From: Xanthobacteraceae bacterium
GTDB lineage: Bacteria; Pseudomonadota; Alphaproteobacteria; Rhizobiales; Xanthobacteraceae
NCBI GenBank assembly: GCA_023954195.1
Contig: JAMLIK010000001.1
Location: 1,290,628 to 1,354,627, forward strand
Direction of reading: 5' to 3'
DNA: 64,000 nucleotides
Under the pieces are notes generated by a model. That model was given only the letters and a program-made list of their open reading frames with translations, did no database searches and was not told the origin of the DNA. Made by a program: the position numbers and the translations under genes. Below are positions 38,232 to 46,933 of the stretch, piece after piece. Position 1 is the stretch's first letter. Every line of letters starts with the position of its first letter.

Positions 38232-40229
38232 ATGGGCAGACAGGGACAGCAGAACTACACGCGACTGACCGAGCCGCTTGTCCGCGACAACGGCGTCCTG
38301 CGGCCGGCTTCCTGGGACGAGGCTCTCGATCGCGCGGCCGAGGGTTTTCGCCGCAATCGCGAACGTCATGGCCCCGACGCGTTCGGCATGTTCTCGTGCT
38401 CGCGCGCGACCAACGAGATGAACTTCATCGCGCAGAAGTTCGCCCGCGCGGTGATCGGCACCAACAACATCGACTCCTGTAACAGAACCTGACACGCGCC
38501 TAGCGTCGCCGGTCTGGTGACAGTGTTCGGTGCTGGCGGTGGCACCTCGTCGTACCGCGAAATCGAAGATGCGGATCTGATCGTGTTCTGGGGTTCCAAC
38601 GCCCGCGAAGCGCATCCGATCTTCTTCCATCACGCCCTGAAGGCGATCCACAAGGGCGCCAAGGTCTACGCGGTCGACCCCCGCCGCTCCAAGACGGCCG
38701 AGTGGGCGGACACCTGGCTCGGCCTCGATGTCGGCACCGACGTCGCGCTGGCCTACGGCGTCGGCCGCGAGATCGTCCACGCCGGGTTGGTCAACGCGGC
38801 GTTCGTCGCCAACGCCTCGATCGGGTTCGAGGACTACGTCGCGGCGTGCGAGCCGTGGACGCTGGAGGCGACCGCCCGCGAGACCGGCGTGCCGGCGGAA
38901 CTGATCCGCGAACTGGCGCACGACTACGCACGGGCGCGGCGCGCGCAACTGTGCTGGACGCTCGGCATCACCGAGCATCACAACGGCACCGACAATGTGC
39001 GGGCGCTGTGCAACCTCGCGCTGCTCACCGGCCAGGTCGGCCGCTGGGGCGCGGGCCTGGTGCCGGTGCGCGGCCAGAACAACGTCCAGGGCGGCGGCGA
39101 CATGGGGGCGATCCCCCGCAACCTGCCGGGATTTCAGGATGTCGGGAACGCCGAGCACCGGGCGAAGTTCGAGCGCCTGTGGGGCGTCACCATGCCGCCG
39201 AAATACGGCTTGACGCTCTCGGAGATGATGGAGGCGATGGACGAGGGCCATCTCACCAGCGTTTACGTCATCGGCGAGAACCCGGTGCAGTCCGACGCCG
39301 ACACCACGGCGGTCGCCAGGCGATTGCGGAATCTCGATCATCTGGTGGTGCAGGACATCTTCCTGACCAAGACCGCCTCGTTTGCCGATGTGGTGCTGCC
39401 GTCCACGGCGGCGTGGTGCGAGAGCGAGGGCACTTTCACCAACAGCGAACGGCGCGTCCAGCGCGTGCGCAAGGCGCTGGAGCCGCCGGGAAGCGCGAAA
39501 GACGACATCGAGATCATGCGCCTGATCGCGGCGCGGCTGGGCCATGTCTGGCCGATCCAGAGCGCGGAGCAGATCTGGGACGAACTGCGCGCGGTGTCGC
39601 CGGCGCATCATGGCATGTCCTACCGGATCCTTGAGCAACGGGGCGGCGTGCAATGGCCGTTCCCCGACGAGAACGGCCCCGAGTCGCCGTTCCTGCACGG
39701 CCGGCTCTGGGAGACGGATCCCGAAAAGCGCGGGCGGGCGGCGCCGCTCGGCATCGTCGCGCACCGGCTGCCGGTGGACAAGCTCGACGACGATTTCCCG
39801 CTGCGCCTGACCACCGGCCGGCGATTGACCGACTACAACACCGGCGTGCAGTCCGGCGGGCTCAATTCGCCGATCCGCGTCGGCGCCTGCGTCGACATCT
39901 CGCCGGAGGACATGGCCCGGCTCGGTCTCAATGAAGGCGAAGTGGTGCGGGTGGCATCGCGCCGCGGCTCCGTGCTGGCGCCGGCGCGTCGCGATCCCGG
40001 CCTGCGTCCGGGGCTGCTGTTCATGGCCTGCAATTTCCCCGACGAAGCCGACGTCAACGCGCTCACCATCGAAGCCAACGACCCGATTTCAAAGACCGCG
40101 GAGTTCAAGGCGACCGCGGTCAAGGTGGAGAAGACCAACGCGCCTCTGCCCGAGCAGAGCGCCGACGCCGACACCACCGACCGCGAGCGCCACGGCAACG
40201 CGCTCGCCACCGCCAATGAGGAAGGATGA
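38232..40229 (+). CDS. fdhA: Selenocysteine-containing formate dehydrogenase, catalytic subunit lacking its N-terminal iron-sulfur domain
   Basis: One gene of 665 residues interrupted by an in-frame TGA at 38490-38492, read as selenocysteine 87. The residues around it (NIDSCNRT-Sec-HAPSVAGL) are the formate dehydrogenase active site, where Sec or Cys binds the molybdenum or tungsten and the next His is catalytic. Upstream and downstream frames are the same and both match the family without a gap. A SECIS-like hairpin follows. It oxidises formate to CO2 in the cytoplasm and passes electrons through iron-sulfur clusters to NAD. The protein starts at TRLTEPLVRDNG, the point that normally follows the first [4Fe-4S] motif; that missing part is encoded at 42086-43036. 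The C-terminal molybdopterin-binding domain is present (from about residue 540). No Cys-for-Sec back-up copy is seen. Confidence 0.92.
38493..38533 (+). promoter_or_regulatory. SECIS element for UGA-selenocysteine decoding
   Basis: Directly after the TGA, GTCGCC (38505-38510) pairs with GGTGAC (38516-38521; one G-T pair) around a GGTCT loop. A lower stem GCGCC (38496-38500) can pair with GGTGC (38529-38533). The loop begins 18 bases after the TGA, the same distance and the same GGUCU loop as I recall for E. coli fdhF, which SelB recognises. Confidence 0.85.
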
Positions 40230-40232
40230 GTT

Positions 40233-42089
40233 GTGGACTTGAAGTTCTCCGACGCCGAGCCGTCCGCGGCGGAACGCGAGGCCATCGACCGGCGGCTCGG
40301 CGGCCCCGGTGAGGGCGGCTGGGACGGCGGCGCGCGCGACGAGCAGGACCACCGGAGCGCACGGGCCGGCCACGCGGCGCGAAGCCGGCGGCACCTCGTC
40401 CTGGAGGCGTTGCACGCGGCGAACGACCGCGTCGGCTGGATCAGCCCCGGCGCGCTGAACTACATCGGAAAACGGCTCAGCGTGTCGGCGGCCGACGTCT
40501 ACAGCGTCGCGACGTTCTATGCGCTGTTCTCCACCCACCCGCGGCCGAAGCGCATCGTCCATGTCTGCACCGACATCGCCTGTCTGGCGCGCGGATCGAG
40601 GGAGATCTGCGCCGGCCTCGAAACCCGGTTGGGTCCGGCCGGCGCCATGAGCGGCTGGAAGCACAGTCCCTGCCTCGGCGCGTGCGAGCGCGCCCCGGCC
40701 GCGCTGGCGGTGGAGGCCGGCGACCCGCCGCACGAGCACCTGATCGGCGCCGCCACGGTCGATGACATTGCCCGCGCGCTGAGCGCCGGCCCCGAGACGC
40801 TCAGCGCCGAGACGCCATCGGCCATGGCCGTGCCGCAGGCCGGCAATGAGGGCCTGATGCTGCTCAAGCGCATCGGCCGGGTCGATCCCGAGAGCATCGA
40901 CGACTATCTCGCGACCGAAGGCTACGCCGGATTGCGGCGGGCGTTCGAGATCGGACCCGGACAGGTCATCGCCGAGGTCAAGGCCGCCCGGCTGACGGGC
41001 CGTGGCGGCGCGGCGTTCCCGGCCGGCGTCAAGTGGGAGAGCACCGCCAGACAACCCGCGACGCCGCGCTACCTCGTCTGCAACGCCGACGAGAGCGAGC
41101 CCGGCACTTTCAAGGATCGCGTCCTGCTGGAGGGCGACCCGTTCGCGCTGGTCGAGTCGATGACCATCGCCGCCTACGCCATCGGCGCCGCGCGGGGCTA
41201 CATCTACCTGCGCGGCGAGTATCCCCGCGCCTACCGGATGTTGCGCAGCGCCATCGACCGCGCCCGCGAACGCGGCTTCCTGGGTGCGAACGTCCTTGGC
41301 ACCGGGTGGGGTTTCGAGCTGGAAATCCGGCGCGGCGCCGGCGCCTATATCTGCGGCGAGGAGACCGCGATCTTCAACTCGATCGAGGGTTTTCGCGGCG
41401 AGCCGCGCTCCAAGCCGCCATTCCCGTTCGAGCAGGGACTGTTCAACAAGCCGACGGTGGTCAACAACGTCGAGACCTTGTGCAACGTGCCGCTAATCAT
41501 GCGGATCGGTGCGGCGCGATACACCCGGATCGGGACCGAGGGCTCGACCGGGCCAAAACTGTTCTGCGCGTCGGGCAACCTGGTGCGCCCCGGCGTCTAC
41601 GAGGTTCCTTTCGGCGCGACGCTGGGCGAACTTCTCGATCTGGCCGGCGGCGTTCCGCCGGGCCGAAGCCTTCAGGCGGTGCTGCTCGGCGGCGCGGCCG
41701 GCGTGTTCGTGCGCGCCGACGAACGCGACATCCCGCTGACGTTCGAGGGCGTCCGCGCCCACAATGCCACGCTGGGCTCGGGCGTGGTGATGGCCTTCGA
41801 CGACACCGTCGATCTGTCCGGCATCCTGCTGCGCATCGCGCGATTCTTCCGCGACGAATCCTGCGGCCAGTGCGTCCCCTGCCGGGTCGGCACGGTGCGT
41901 CAGGAGGAAGCGCTGCTGCGCATTCTGCGCGACCGTCACGATGTCGCGGCCAAGGATCGCGACATCCGCATCCTGCGCGATGTCGGCCTGGCGATGAAGG
42001 ACGCCTCGATCTGCGGCCTCGGCCAGACCGCCTGGAGCGCGGTCGAATCCGCCATCGATCGCCTCGGCGCATTGAAGGAGAGCCGATGA
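40233..42089 (+). CDS. Formate dehydrogenase diaphorase subunit, NuoE-NuoF fusion
   Basis: A 618-residue NADH-forming subunit that moves electrons from the iron-sulfur chain to NAD+. Residues about 50-165 are the NuoE-type thioredoxin-fold [2Fe-2S] domain, with Cys112, Cys117, Cys147 and Cys151 (CTDIAC, CLGAC). Residues about 205-618 are NuoF-like: the flavin/NAD glycine loop GRGGAAFPAG at 256-265, AYICGEETAIFNSIEG, and the [4Fe-4S] ligands Cys544, Cys547, Cys550 and Cys594 (ESCGQCVPCRVG). Start is GTG at 40233 with AAGGA six bases upstream, three bases after the catalytic gene. The first 50 residues are low-complexity. Similar fusions occur in some methylotroph formate dehydrogenases. Confidence 0.92.
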   Translation: MDLKFSDAEPSAAEREAIDRRLGGPGEGGWDGGARDEQDHRSARAGHAARSRRHLVLEALHAANDRVGWISPGALNYIGKRLSVSAADVYSVATFYALFSTHPRPKRIVHVCTDIACLARGSREICAGLETRLGPAGAMSGWKHSPCLGACERAPAALAVEAGDPPHEHLIGAATVDDIARALSAGPETLSAETPSAMAVPQAGNEGLMLLKRIGRVDPESIDDYLATEGYAGLRRAFEIGPGQVIAEVKAARLTGRGGAAFPAGVKWESTARQPATPRYLVCNADESEPGTFKDRVLLEGDPFALVESMTIAAYAIGAARGYIYLRGEYPRAYRMLRSAIDRARERGFLGANVLGTGWGFELEIRRGAGAYICGEETAIFNSIEGFRGEPRSKPPFPFEQGLFNKPTVVNNVETLCNVPLIMRIGAARYTRIGTEGSTGPKLFCASGNLVRPGVYEVPFGATLGELLDLAGGVPPGRSLQAVLLGGAAGVFVRADERDIPLTFEGVRAHNATLGSGVVMAFDDTVDLSGILLRIARFFRDESCGQCVPCRVGTVRQEEALLRILRDRHDVAAKDRDIRILRDVGLAMKDASICGLGQTAWSAVESAIDRLGALKESR

Positions 42090-43036
42090 ACGCACCCGCC
42101 CCGCGTCCCGAGGACATGCCTGTCCGGCGGATCACCATCACCATCGACGGCGCGGAGGTCAGCGTCCCGGAGGGCAGCACCATCCTGACCGCCTGCGACG
42201 CGGCGGGCAAGGACACGCCGACGCTGTGCTACGGCGATACCCTCACGCCCAAGAACGCCTGCCGGGTCTGCATGGTCGAGCTGGAAGGTTCGCGCGTGCT
42301 GGTGCCGTCCTGCTCGCGCAAGGTTCAGCCCGGCATGGTGGTCAGGACCGACAGCGAACGGGTGCGGCACAGCCGCCGCTTGGTGCTGGAACTGCTCGGT
42401 TCCTCGGTCGATCTCTCCACCACGCCGCGAATTCCCGAATGGATGGCGCGCTACGACGCCGACCCGGACCGTTACGGCCCCCGCGCTCCCGAGAGCCGCG
42501 GGCGCGACGTTCATGAGCCGGGCGAGCACCACGCCGGCGACGGCGGCGTGGCGGCCACGATGGCGCAGCCGGACAAGATCGACAACGATCTCTACGTGCG
42601 CGAATACGACAAGTGCATCCTCTGCTACAAATGCGTCGATGCCTGCGGCTCGCAGTGGCAGAACAGTTTCGCGATCCAGGTCGCGGGGCGCGGGTTCGAC
42701 GCCCAGATCTCCACCGAATACGCCGTGGCGCTGCCGGACTCCGCGTGCGTGTTCTGCGGCAACTGCGTCGAGGTCTGCCCGACCGGGGCGCTGTCGTTCA
42801 AGTCCGAATACGACATGCGCGCCGCCGGCACCTGGGACGAGACGCGGCAGACCCGGACCACCACGGTGTGCACCTATTGCGGCGTCGGCTGCAACCTGAG
42901 CCTGCACGTCCAGGACAACAGGATCGTCAAGGTCACCTCACCCCACGATCACGACGTCGGCCACGGCAACCTGTGCATCAAGGGCCGGTTCGGCTTCACG
43001 CACGTCCATGGCCGCGAGGAGGAAGACGGCGGCTAG
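42086..43036 (+). CDS. Formate dehydrogenase iron-sulfur subunit carrying the detached N-terminal half of the alpha subunit
   Basis: A 316-residue electron-transfer protein with four predicted clusters. Residues 15-80 are a NuoG-type [2Fe-2S] ferredoxin (Cys48, 59, 62, 76). Cys177/180/183/187 and Cys221/224/227/231 are two [4Fe-4S] sites (CILCYKCVDAC, CVFCGNCVEVC). The end holds the molybdopterin-family [4Fe-4S] motif (Cys262, 265, 269, 297; VCTYCGVGCNLSLHV, LCIKGRFGF) that normally begins the catalytic chain. It stops about ten residues later, exactly where the upstream catalytic gene starts. There is no Cys between residues 77 and 176, so the extra His-Cys cluster of NuoG is absent. GGAGAG precedes the ATG, which overlaps the previous stop. 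Confidence 0.92.
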   Translation: MNAPAPRPEDMPVRRITITIDGAEVSVPEGSTILTACDAAGKDTPTLCYGDTLTPKNACRVCMVELEGSRVLVPSCSRKVQPGMVVRTDSERVRHSRRLVLELLGSSVDLSTTPRIPEWMARYDADPDRYGPRAPESRGRDVHEPGEHHAGDGGVAATMAQPDKIDNDLYVREYDKCILCYKCVDACGSQWQNSFAIQVAGRGFDAQISTEYAVALPDSACVFCGNCVEVCPTGALSFKSEYDMRAAGTWDETRQTRTTTVCTYCGVGCNLSLHVQDNRIVKVTSPHDHDVGHGNLCIKGRFGFTHVHGREEEDGG

Positions 43037-43629
43037 AATCCGCCCGATGGGCGGCCGCCCGGCCCCCCGCCCCAGCGCGTCAAGGCCGCGCCGGGATCGA
43101 CGCCGGCCCAGTTGACGAGCCGCGCGGCGATCTCGCGCACCATGTCCGCCATCGTCGCCGGTTTGGCGTAGAAGGGCGGCATCGGCGGCGCGATCACCGC
43201 GCCCAGCCGCGCCAGCCGCAACATGGAATCGAGATGGCCCTCGTGCAGCGGGGCCTCGCGCGGCGCGACCACCAGCCTGCGCTTCTCCTTCAGCACCACG
43301 TCGGCCGCCCGCGTCAGCAGGTTGTCGCCGAGCCCGTGCGCCATGGCGGCGAGAGTGCGCATCGAGCAAGGCACCACGATCATGCCTTCGGTGCGGAATG
43401 AGCCGCTGGCGATCGGGGCGGCAAGATCGCCCGGCGCATGCACGAAATCGGCCGCCGCGAAAAGCTGCTCCAGCTCGCCGGGCCCGAGTTCGCTGGCGGC
43501 GGTCAGGCGCGCGCCGGCGCTCACCACCAGATGCGTCTCCACGCCGGCCAGCGCCAGAAGCCGCAGCGTCTCCAGCGCCAGCACGATTCCGGAGGCGCCG
43601 CTGACGCCGACGATCACACGCCGTCTCAT
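43033..43629 (-). CDS. ubiX: Flavin prenyltransferase UbiX
   Basis: A 198-residue enzyme that attaches a dimethylallyl group to FMN, making the prenylated-FMN cofactor used by UbiD. The N-terminal flavin-binding pattern is VIVGVSGASGIVLALETLRL, followed by IVVPCSMRTLAAMAHGLGDN and a C-terminal REAPLHEGHLDSMLRLARLG. It overlaps ubiD by four bases and converges on the formate dehydrogenase operon with a four-base overlap of the two stops. The tail after about residue 180 is glycine-rich and unconserved. Confidence 0.93.
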   Translation of the reverse strand: MRRRVIVGVSGASGIVLALETLRLLALAGVETHLVVSAGARLTAASELGPGELEQLFAAADFVHAPGDLAAPIASGSFRTEGMIVVPCSMRTLAAMAHGLGDNLLTRAADVVLKEKRRLVVAPREAPLHEGHLDSMLRLARLGAVIAPPMPPFYAKPATMADMVREIAARLVNWAGVDPGAALTRWGGGPGGRPSGGF

Positions 43630-45131
43630 CGCGCCTCCTCTCGTGAACCGGGAAAGAATTCGCGCCAGCGTTCGCCGACGCTCCGCCGGGTGGCGGCGTC
43701 CATTTCCAGCATCACGCCCCAGTCGCGCGCGGTCTCCGCGCCGATCTTGCGGGTGGCGTCGAAGCCGGCCTTGCCGCCCAGCCCTTCCAGGGGCGAGGCG
43801 AAATCGAGCTGGTCGATCGGCGTGCGTTCCACCAGCATCAGGTCGCGGGCCGGGTCCATGCGGGTGGCGAGCGCCCACATCACGTCCGGCCACGAGCGGA
43901 TATCGATGTCGTCGTCCACCACGATCACCATCTTGGTCATGGAGAATTGCGGCAGCAGCGACCAGAATCCCATCATCACGCGCCGCGCCTGGCCGGGGTA
44001 TTTCTTGGCGATGGCGATCACCGCGATCCGGTAGGAGCAGGCTTCCGGCGGCAGCCAGAGGTCGACGATCTCCGGGATCTGCTGGCGCAGCAGCGGCTTG
44101 AACACCGAAAGCAGCGCCGCGCCCATCACCGAGGGCTCGTCCGGCGCGCGGCCGGTGAAGGTGGTGAGGTAGCTTGCGCCGTCGCGCAGGCGCAACCGCT
44201 TCAGCCGGAACACCGGATAATGCTCCGGCGCGTTGTAGTAGCCGGTATGATCGCCGAACGGCCCTTCCAGCGCCGTCTCGGCCGGCGCGACCGTGCCCTC
44301 CAGCACGATCTCGGCGCTGGCCGGCACATGCAGCGCGATGTCGGCGCACGGCGCCAGCGCGACCCGCCGGCCGCCGACCAGACCGGCCAGCGCCAGTTCC
44401 GTCACGCCTTCCGGGGCCGGCATCACCGCGGCCAAGAGCGTCGCCGGATCGGCCCCGATCACCACCGCCACCGGCATGTCCTCGCCGCGCGCCTGCCATT
44501 GGCGATAATGCGCCGCGCCGCCGCGCATCGGCAGCCAGCGCATGATGGCGCGGTCGCGGTCGATCACCTGCATGCGATAGACGCCGAGATTGTAGGCGCT
44601 GGCATCGTCCGCGCCCGGCGGGCGGGTGATGACCACCGGCCAGGTAATCAGCGGGCCGGCGTCGCCCGGCCAGCAGGTCTGCACCGGCAGAGCCGAGAAG
44701 TCGGGATCGGCATCTCGCCACTCGCGCGGCGCGCCGACGATCCGCGGCCGGGTCTGGAGCGCGCTGCGCGCCACCGGCAACATCTGCCGCGCCTGCCGCA
44801 GGTTCTGCGGCGGTTGCGGCGTCCGCAGAAAGGCCAGCAGCGCGCCGAGCCGTTCGAGACCGGCGACATCGGTGCCCAGCCCCCACGCCACGCGCTCCGC
44901 CGTGCCGAAAAGATTAGTCACCACCGGCAGCCGCGCGGGCGCGCCGCCCGCGCCGAGCGGCCGCGCGATCCGCAATACCGGACCGCCGGCGGCGATGACC
45001 CTGCGGTGCAGCTCGGTCAATTCCAGCCGCATGGCGACCGGCGCCGCGACCGTGCAAGAGACGCCCTCGCCCTCCAGATGGGCCAGAAACGCGCCGAGGC
45101 TGGAGAACGATGGCAGGCTGCGCTGGTGCAT
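43626..45131 (-). CDS. ubiD: UbiD-family decarboxylase (probable 4-hydroxy-3-polyprenylbenzoate decarboxylase)
   Basis: A 501-residue prenyl-FMN-dependent decarboxylase, close in length to E. coli UbiD. Conserved parts include YNLGVYRMQVIDRDRAIMRW, LEGPFGDHTGYYNAPEHY with the family Glu-Gly-Pro-Phe, and VVDDDIDIRSWPDVMWALAT. In ubiquinone synthesis it removes the ring carboxylate. The neighbouring ubiX and divergent ubiTUV support this role over other UbiD relatives, although a different aromatic substrate cannot be excluded. No strong promoter is visible; the 229-base region upstream is shared with ubiT. Confidence 0.88.
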   Translation of the reverse strand: MHQRSLPSFSSLGAFLAHLEGEGVSCTVAAPVAMRLELTELHRRVIAAGGPVLRIARPLGAGGAPARLPVVTNLFGTAERVAWGLGTDVAGLERLGALLAFLRTPQPPQNLRQARQMLPVARSALQTRPRIVGAPREWRDADPDFSALPVQTCWPGDAGPLITWPVVITRPPGADDASAYNLGVYRMQVIDRDRAIMRWLPMRGGAAHYRQWQARGEDMPVAVVIGADPATLLAAVMPAPEGVTELALAGLVGGRRVALAPCADIALHVPASAEIVLEGTVAPAETALEGPFGDHTGYYNAPEHYPVFRLKRLRLRDGASYLTTFTGRAPDEPSVMGAALLSVFKPLLRQQIPEIVDLWLPPEACSYRIAVIAIAKKYPGQARRVMMGFWSLLPQFSMTKMVIVVDDDIDIRSWPDVMWALATRMDPARDLMLVERTPIDQLDFASPLEGLGGKAGFDATRKIGAETARDWGVMLEMDAATRRSVGERWREFFPGSREEAR

Positions 45132-45288
45132 GACGAATCCCTTGCCGGCCAGGCTCTCGACCCGCTGGGATTCGCGGGCCGGCCGCGCCGATGATGCCGC
45201 GACCGCACGGGCGACTCATTGAGCTTGCGCAAAAGCCGGCGGCCCGCCGCCCCGCCTCGCGCCCGCGCGGTCGATTTCGTCGCGTTAT

Positions 45289-45302
45289 TTGATCCCGAGC
45301 AA
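45289..45302 (+). promoter_or_regulatory. FNR-like box before ubiT
   Basis: TTGATCCCGAGCAA matches the FNR/DNR consensus TTGAT-N4-ATCAA with one mismatch. Its centre is 65 bases before the ubiT ATG; with the usual -41.5 activator position, transcription would start near 45337, leaving a 24-base leader. Control by the regulator encoded at 60752, or by another FNR/FixK protein, is inferred. Confidence 0.55.
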
Positions 45303-45360
45303 ACCCGTCATGCGCGCCTCTGTCTATCCTCGGGCGTCGACGACTGAGCCGGAGGGCGGA

Positions 45361-45906
45361 ATGGCCACGCAAAACGACGCGATCAGTCTGCCCGCCTTTG
45401 CCCGTCTGCTGCCGTCATTCACCGGCCTGCCGCTCGGGCCGCTGTTGACGCTGTCGCTGCGCTCGCTGGCGCGGCGGCGGCCCGGCCTGTTCGAGCGATT
45501 GGGCGAGCACAGTAGTGCGCGCTATCTGATCGACCCGACCGATCTCCCCTTCGCCTTCGCCGTGGTCCCCGACGGGACGGCGTCCGTCGTGCGCGTCACC
45601 GGCAAGAGCGCCGACACGCCCAGCGACGTCACCATCCGCGGCCCGCTCCTGATGCTGCTCGGCGTTCTCGACGGCACGCTCGATGGCGACGCCTTGTTTT
45701 TCCACCGCACCGTGTCGGTCTCTGGCCGCACCGAGGCGGTGGTGGCGCTGCGCAACGCCATCGAGGACGCCGAGCTTCGCCCCTCCGACCTGCTCGGCCT
45801 GCGCGGCCTGCTGGGGCGCTTCGCCGACGCCGGCATTCTCGGCGGCTTGAGCGCGGTTCGCGAATTCGCCGCAAGCGCGCCCGCGCGCGAGGAGGGTCGA
45901 ACATGA
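45361..45906 (+). CDS. ubiT: UbiT-like SCP2 lipid-binding protein (oxygen-independent ubiquinone synthesis)
   Basis: A 181-residue protein with an SCP2 sterol-carrier-type domain from about residue 45 (GLFERLGEHSSARYLIDPTD, then VTIRGPLLMLLGVLDGTLDG and a DGDALFFHRTVSVSG strand pair). UbiT binds polyprenyl quinone intermediates and is needed for ubiquinone production without oxygen. The GGAGGGCGG just before the ATG at 45361 fixes the start. The stop overlaps ubiU by four bases, giving the operon ubiT-ubiU-ubiV. Confidence 0.88.
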   Translation: MATQNDAISLPAFARLLPSFTGLPLGPLLTLSLRSLARRRPGLFERLGEHSSARYLIDPTDLPFAFAVVPDGTASVVRVTGKSADTPSDVTIRGPLLMLLGVLDGTLDGDALFFHRTVSVSGRTEAVVALRNAIEDAELRPSDLLGLRGLLGRFADAGILGGLSAVREFAASAPAREEGRT

Positions 45907-46898
45907 GCGGCCGCATGGAACTGGTCTGTCCCGCCGGCACGCCGGCAACGCTGCGCGCGGCCGTACAGGCGGGCGCCGACGCCGTCTATTGCGGATTCCG
46001 CGACGAGACCAACGCCCGCAATTTCCCTGGCCTCAACTTCTCGCCGCAGGAGATGGCCGAGGGAATCCGTTTCGCCCACGACCACGGCGCCAAGGTGCTG
46101 GTGGCGATCAACACCTTCGCCCATGCCGGGGCTGTCGATCCGTGGCGCAAGGCGGCCGACATCGCGGCGGGAGCCGGCGCGGACGCCATCATCGCCGCCG
46201 ATATCGCCGTGCTCGACCATATGGCGAGCGCGCATCCCGGAACGCGCCTGCACCTGTCGGTGCAGGCGGCGGCCGCCACGCCGGAGGCGATCGGCTTCTA
46301 CGCCAAGACCTTCGGCGTGCGCCGCGTGGTGCTGCCGCGCGTGCTGTCGGTACAGGAAATCGCCGCGCTGAACCGCGCCATCGACGTCGAGACCGAAGCC
46401 TTCGTGTTCGGCGGGCTGTGCGTAATGACCGAGGGCCGCTGCCATCTGTCCTCCTACGCCTCCGGCCGCTCGCCCAACCTCAACGGCGTCTGCTCGCCGC
46501 CCGAAATGGTGAGCTATGACGAGGACGCCGGCGGCACCGCCGCGCGCCTCGCCGGCTTCACCATCGACCGCTACAAGCCCGGCCAGCCGACCGGCTATCC
46601 CACCCTGTGCAAGGGCCGGTTCAAGGCCGGCGACAAAGCCGGCCATCTGTTCGAGGATCCGGTCAGCCTCAATGCCGGCAGCATGATCGTCGCGCTCAGG
46701 AGCGCCGGCGTCACCGCGCTGAAGATCGAGGGACGCCAGCGCGGCAAGGGCTACGTCACCGAAGTGGTGCGCGCCTTCAAGCGCGCCGTGGAGGCGGCCG
46801 AGCGGGGCTTTGACCCCACCGCGATCGACAGCATCCTGGCCAGCCTGTCCGAAGGCGGCCGGCAGACCACCGGCGCCTACCGCAAGACGTGGCGGTAA
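45903..46898 (+). CDS. ubiU: UbiU, U32-family ring hydroxylation subunit
   Basis: A 331-residue member of the U32 peptidase-like family which, with UbiV, hydroxylates the ubiquinone ring without O2. The four [4Fe-4S] ligands are conserved: Cys173, Cys180, Cys197 and Cys236. Their spacings of 7, 17 and 39 residues are the same as I recall for E. coli UbiU. Recognisable surroundings are FGGLCVMTEGRCHLSSYASG and YPTLCKGRFKAGDKAGHLFE. It is the middle gene of ubiT-ubiU-ubiV and lies 35 bases before ubiV. Confidence 0.93.
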   Translation: MSGRMELVCPAGTPATLRAAVQAGADAVYCGFRDETNARNFPGLNFSPQEMAEGIRFAHDHGAKVLVAINTFAHAGAVDPWRKAADIAAGAGADAIIAADIAVLDHMASAHPGTRLHLSVQAAAATPEAIGFYAKTFGVRRVVLPRVLSVQEIAALNRAIDVETEAFVFGGLCVMTEGRCHLSSYASGRSPNLNGVCSPPEMVSYDEDAGGTAARLAGFTIDRYKPGQPTGYPTLCKGRFKAGDKAGHLFEDPVSLNAGSMIVALRSAGVTALKIEGRQRGKGYVTEVVRAFKRAVEAAERGFDPTAIDSILASLSEGGRQTTGAYRKTWR

Positions 46899-46933
46899 TA
46901 AGATTGGGCGGTAAAGAAATTTGGAGGGAGGCC

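Noticed and set aside
38490..38492. TGA as a frameshift or nonsense mutation making a formate dehydrogenase pseudogene
   Set aside because: The frame is unchanged on both sides, the codon is at the exact selenocysteine position and a GGUCU-loop hairpin follows at the right distance.
42800..43036. Truncated formate dehydrogenase alpha subunit caused by deletion
   Set aside because: The missing catalytic part is present upstream as an intact gene starting exactly at the break point; the arrangement is split, not deleted.
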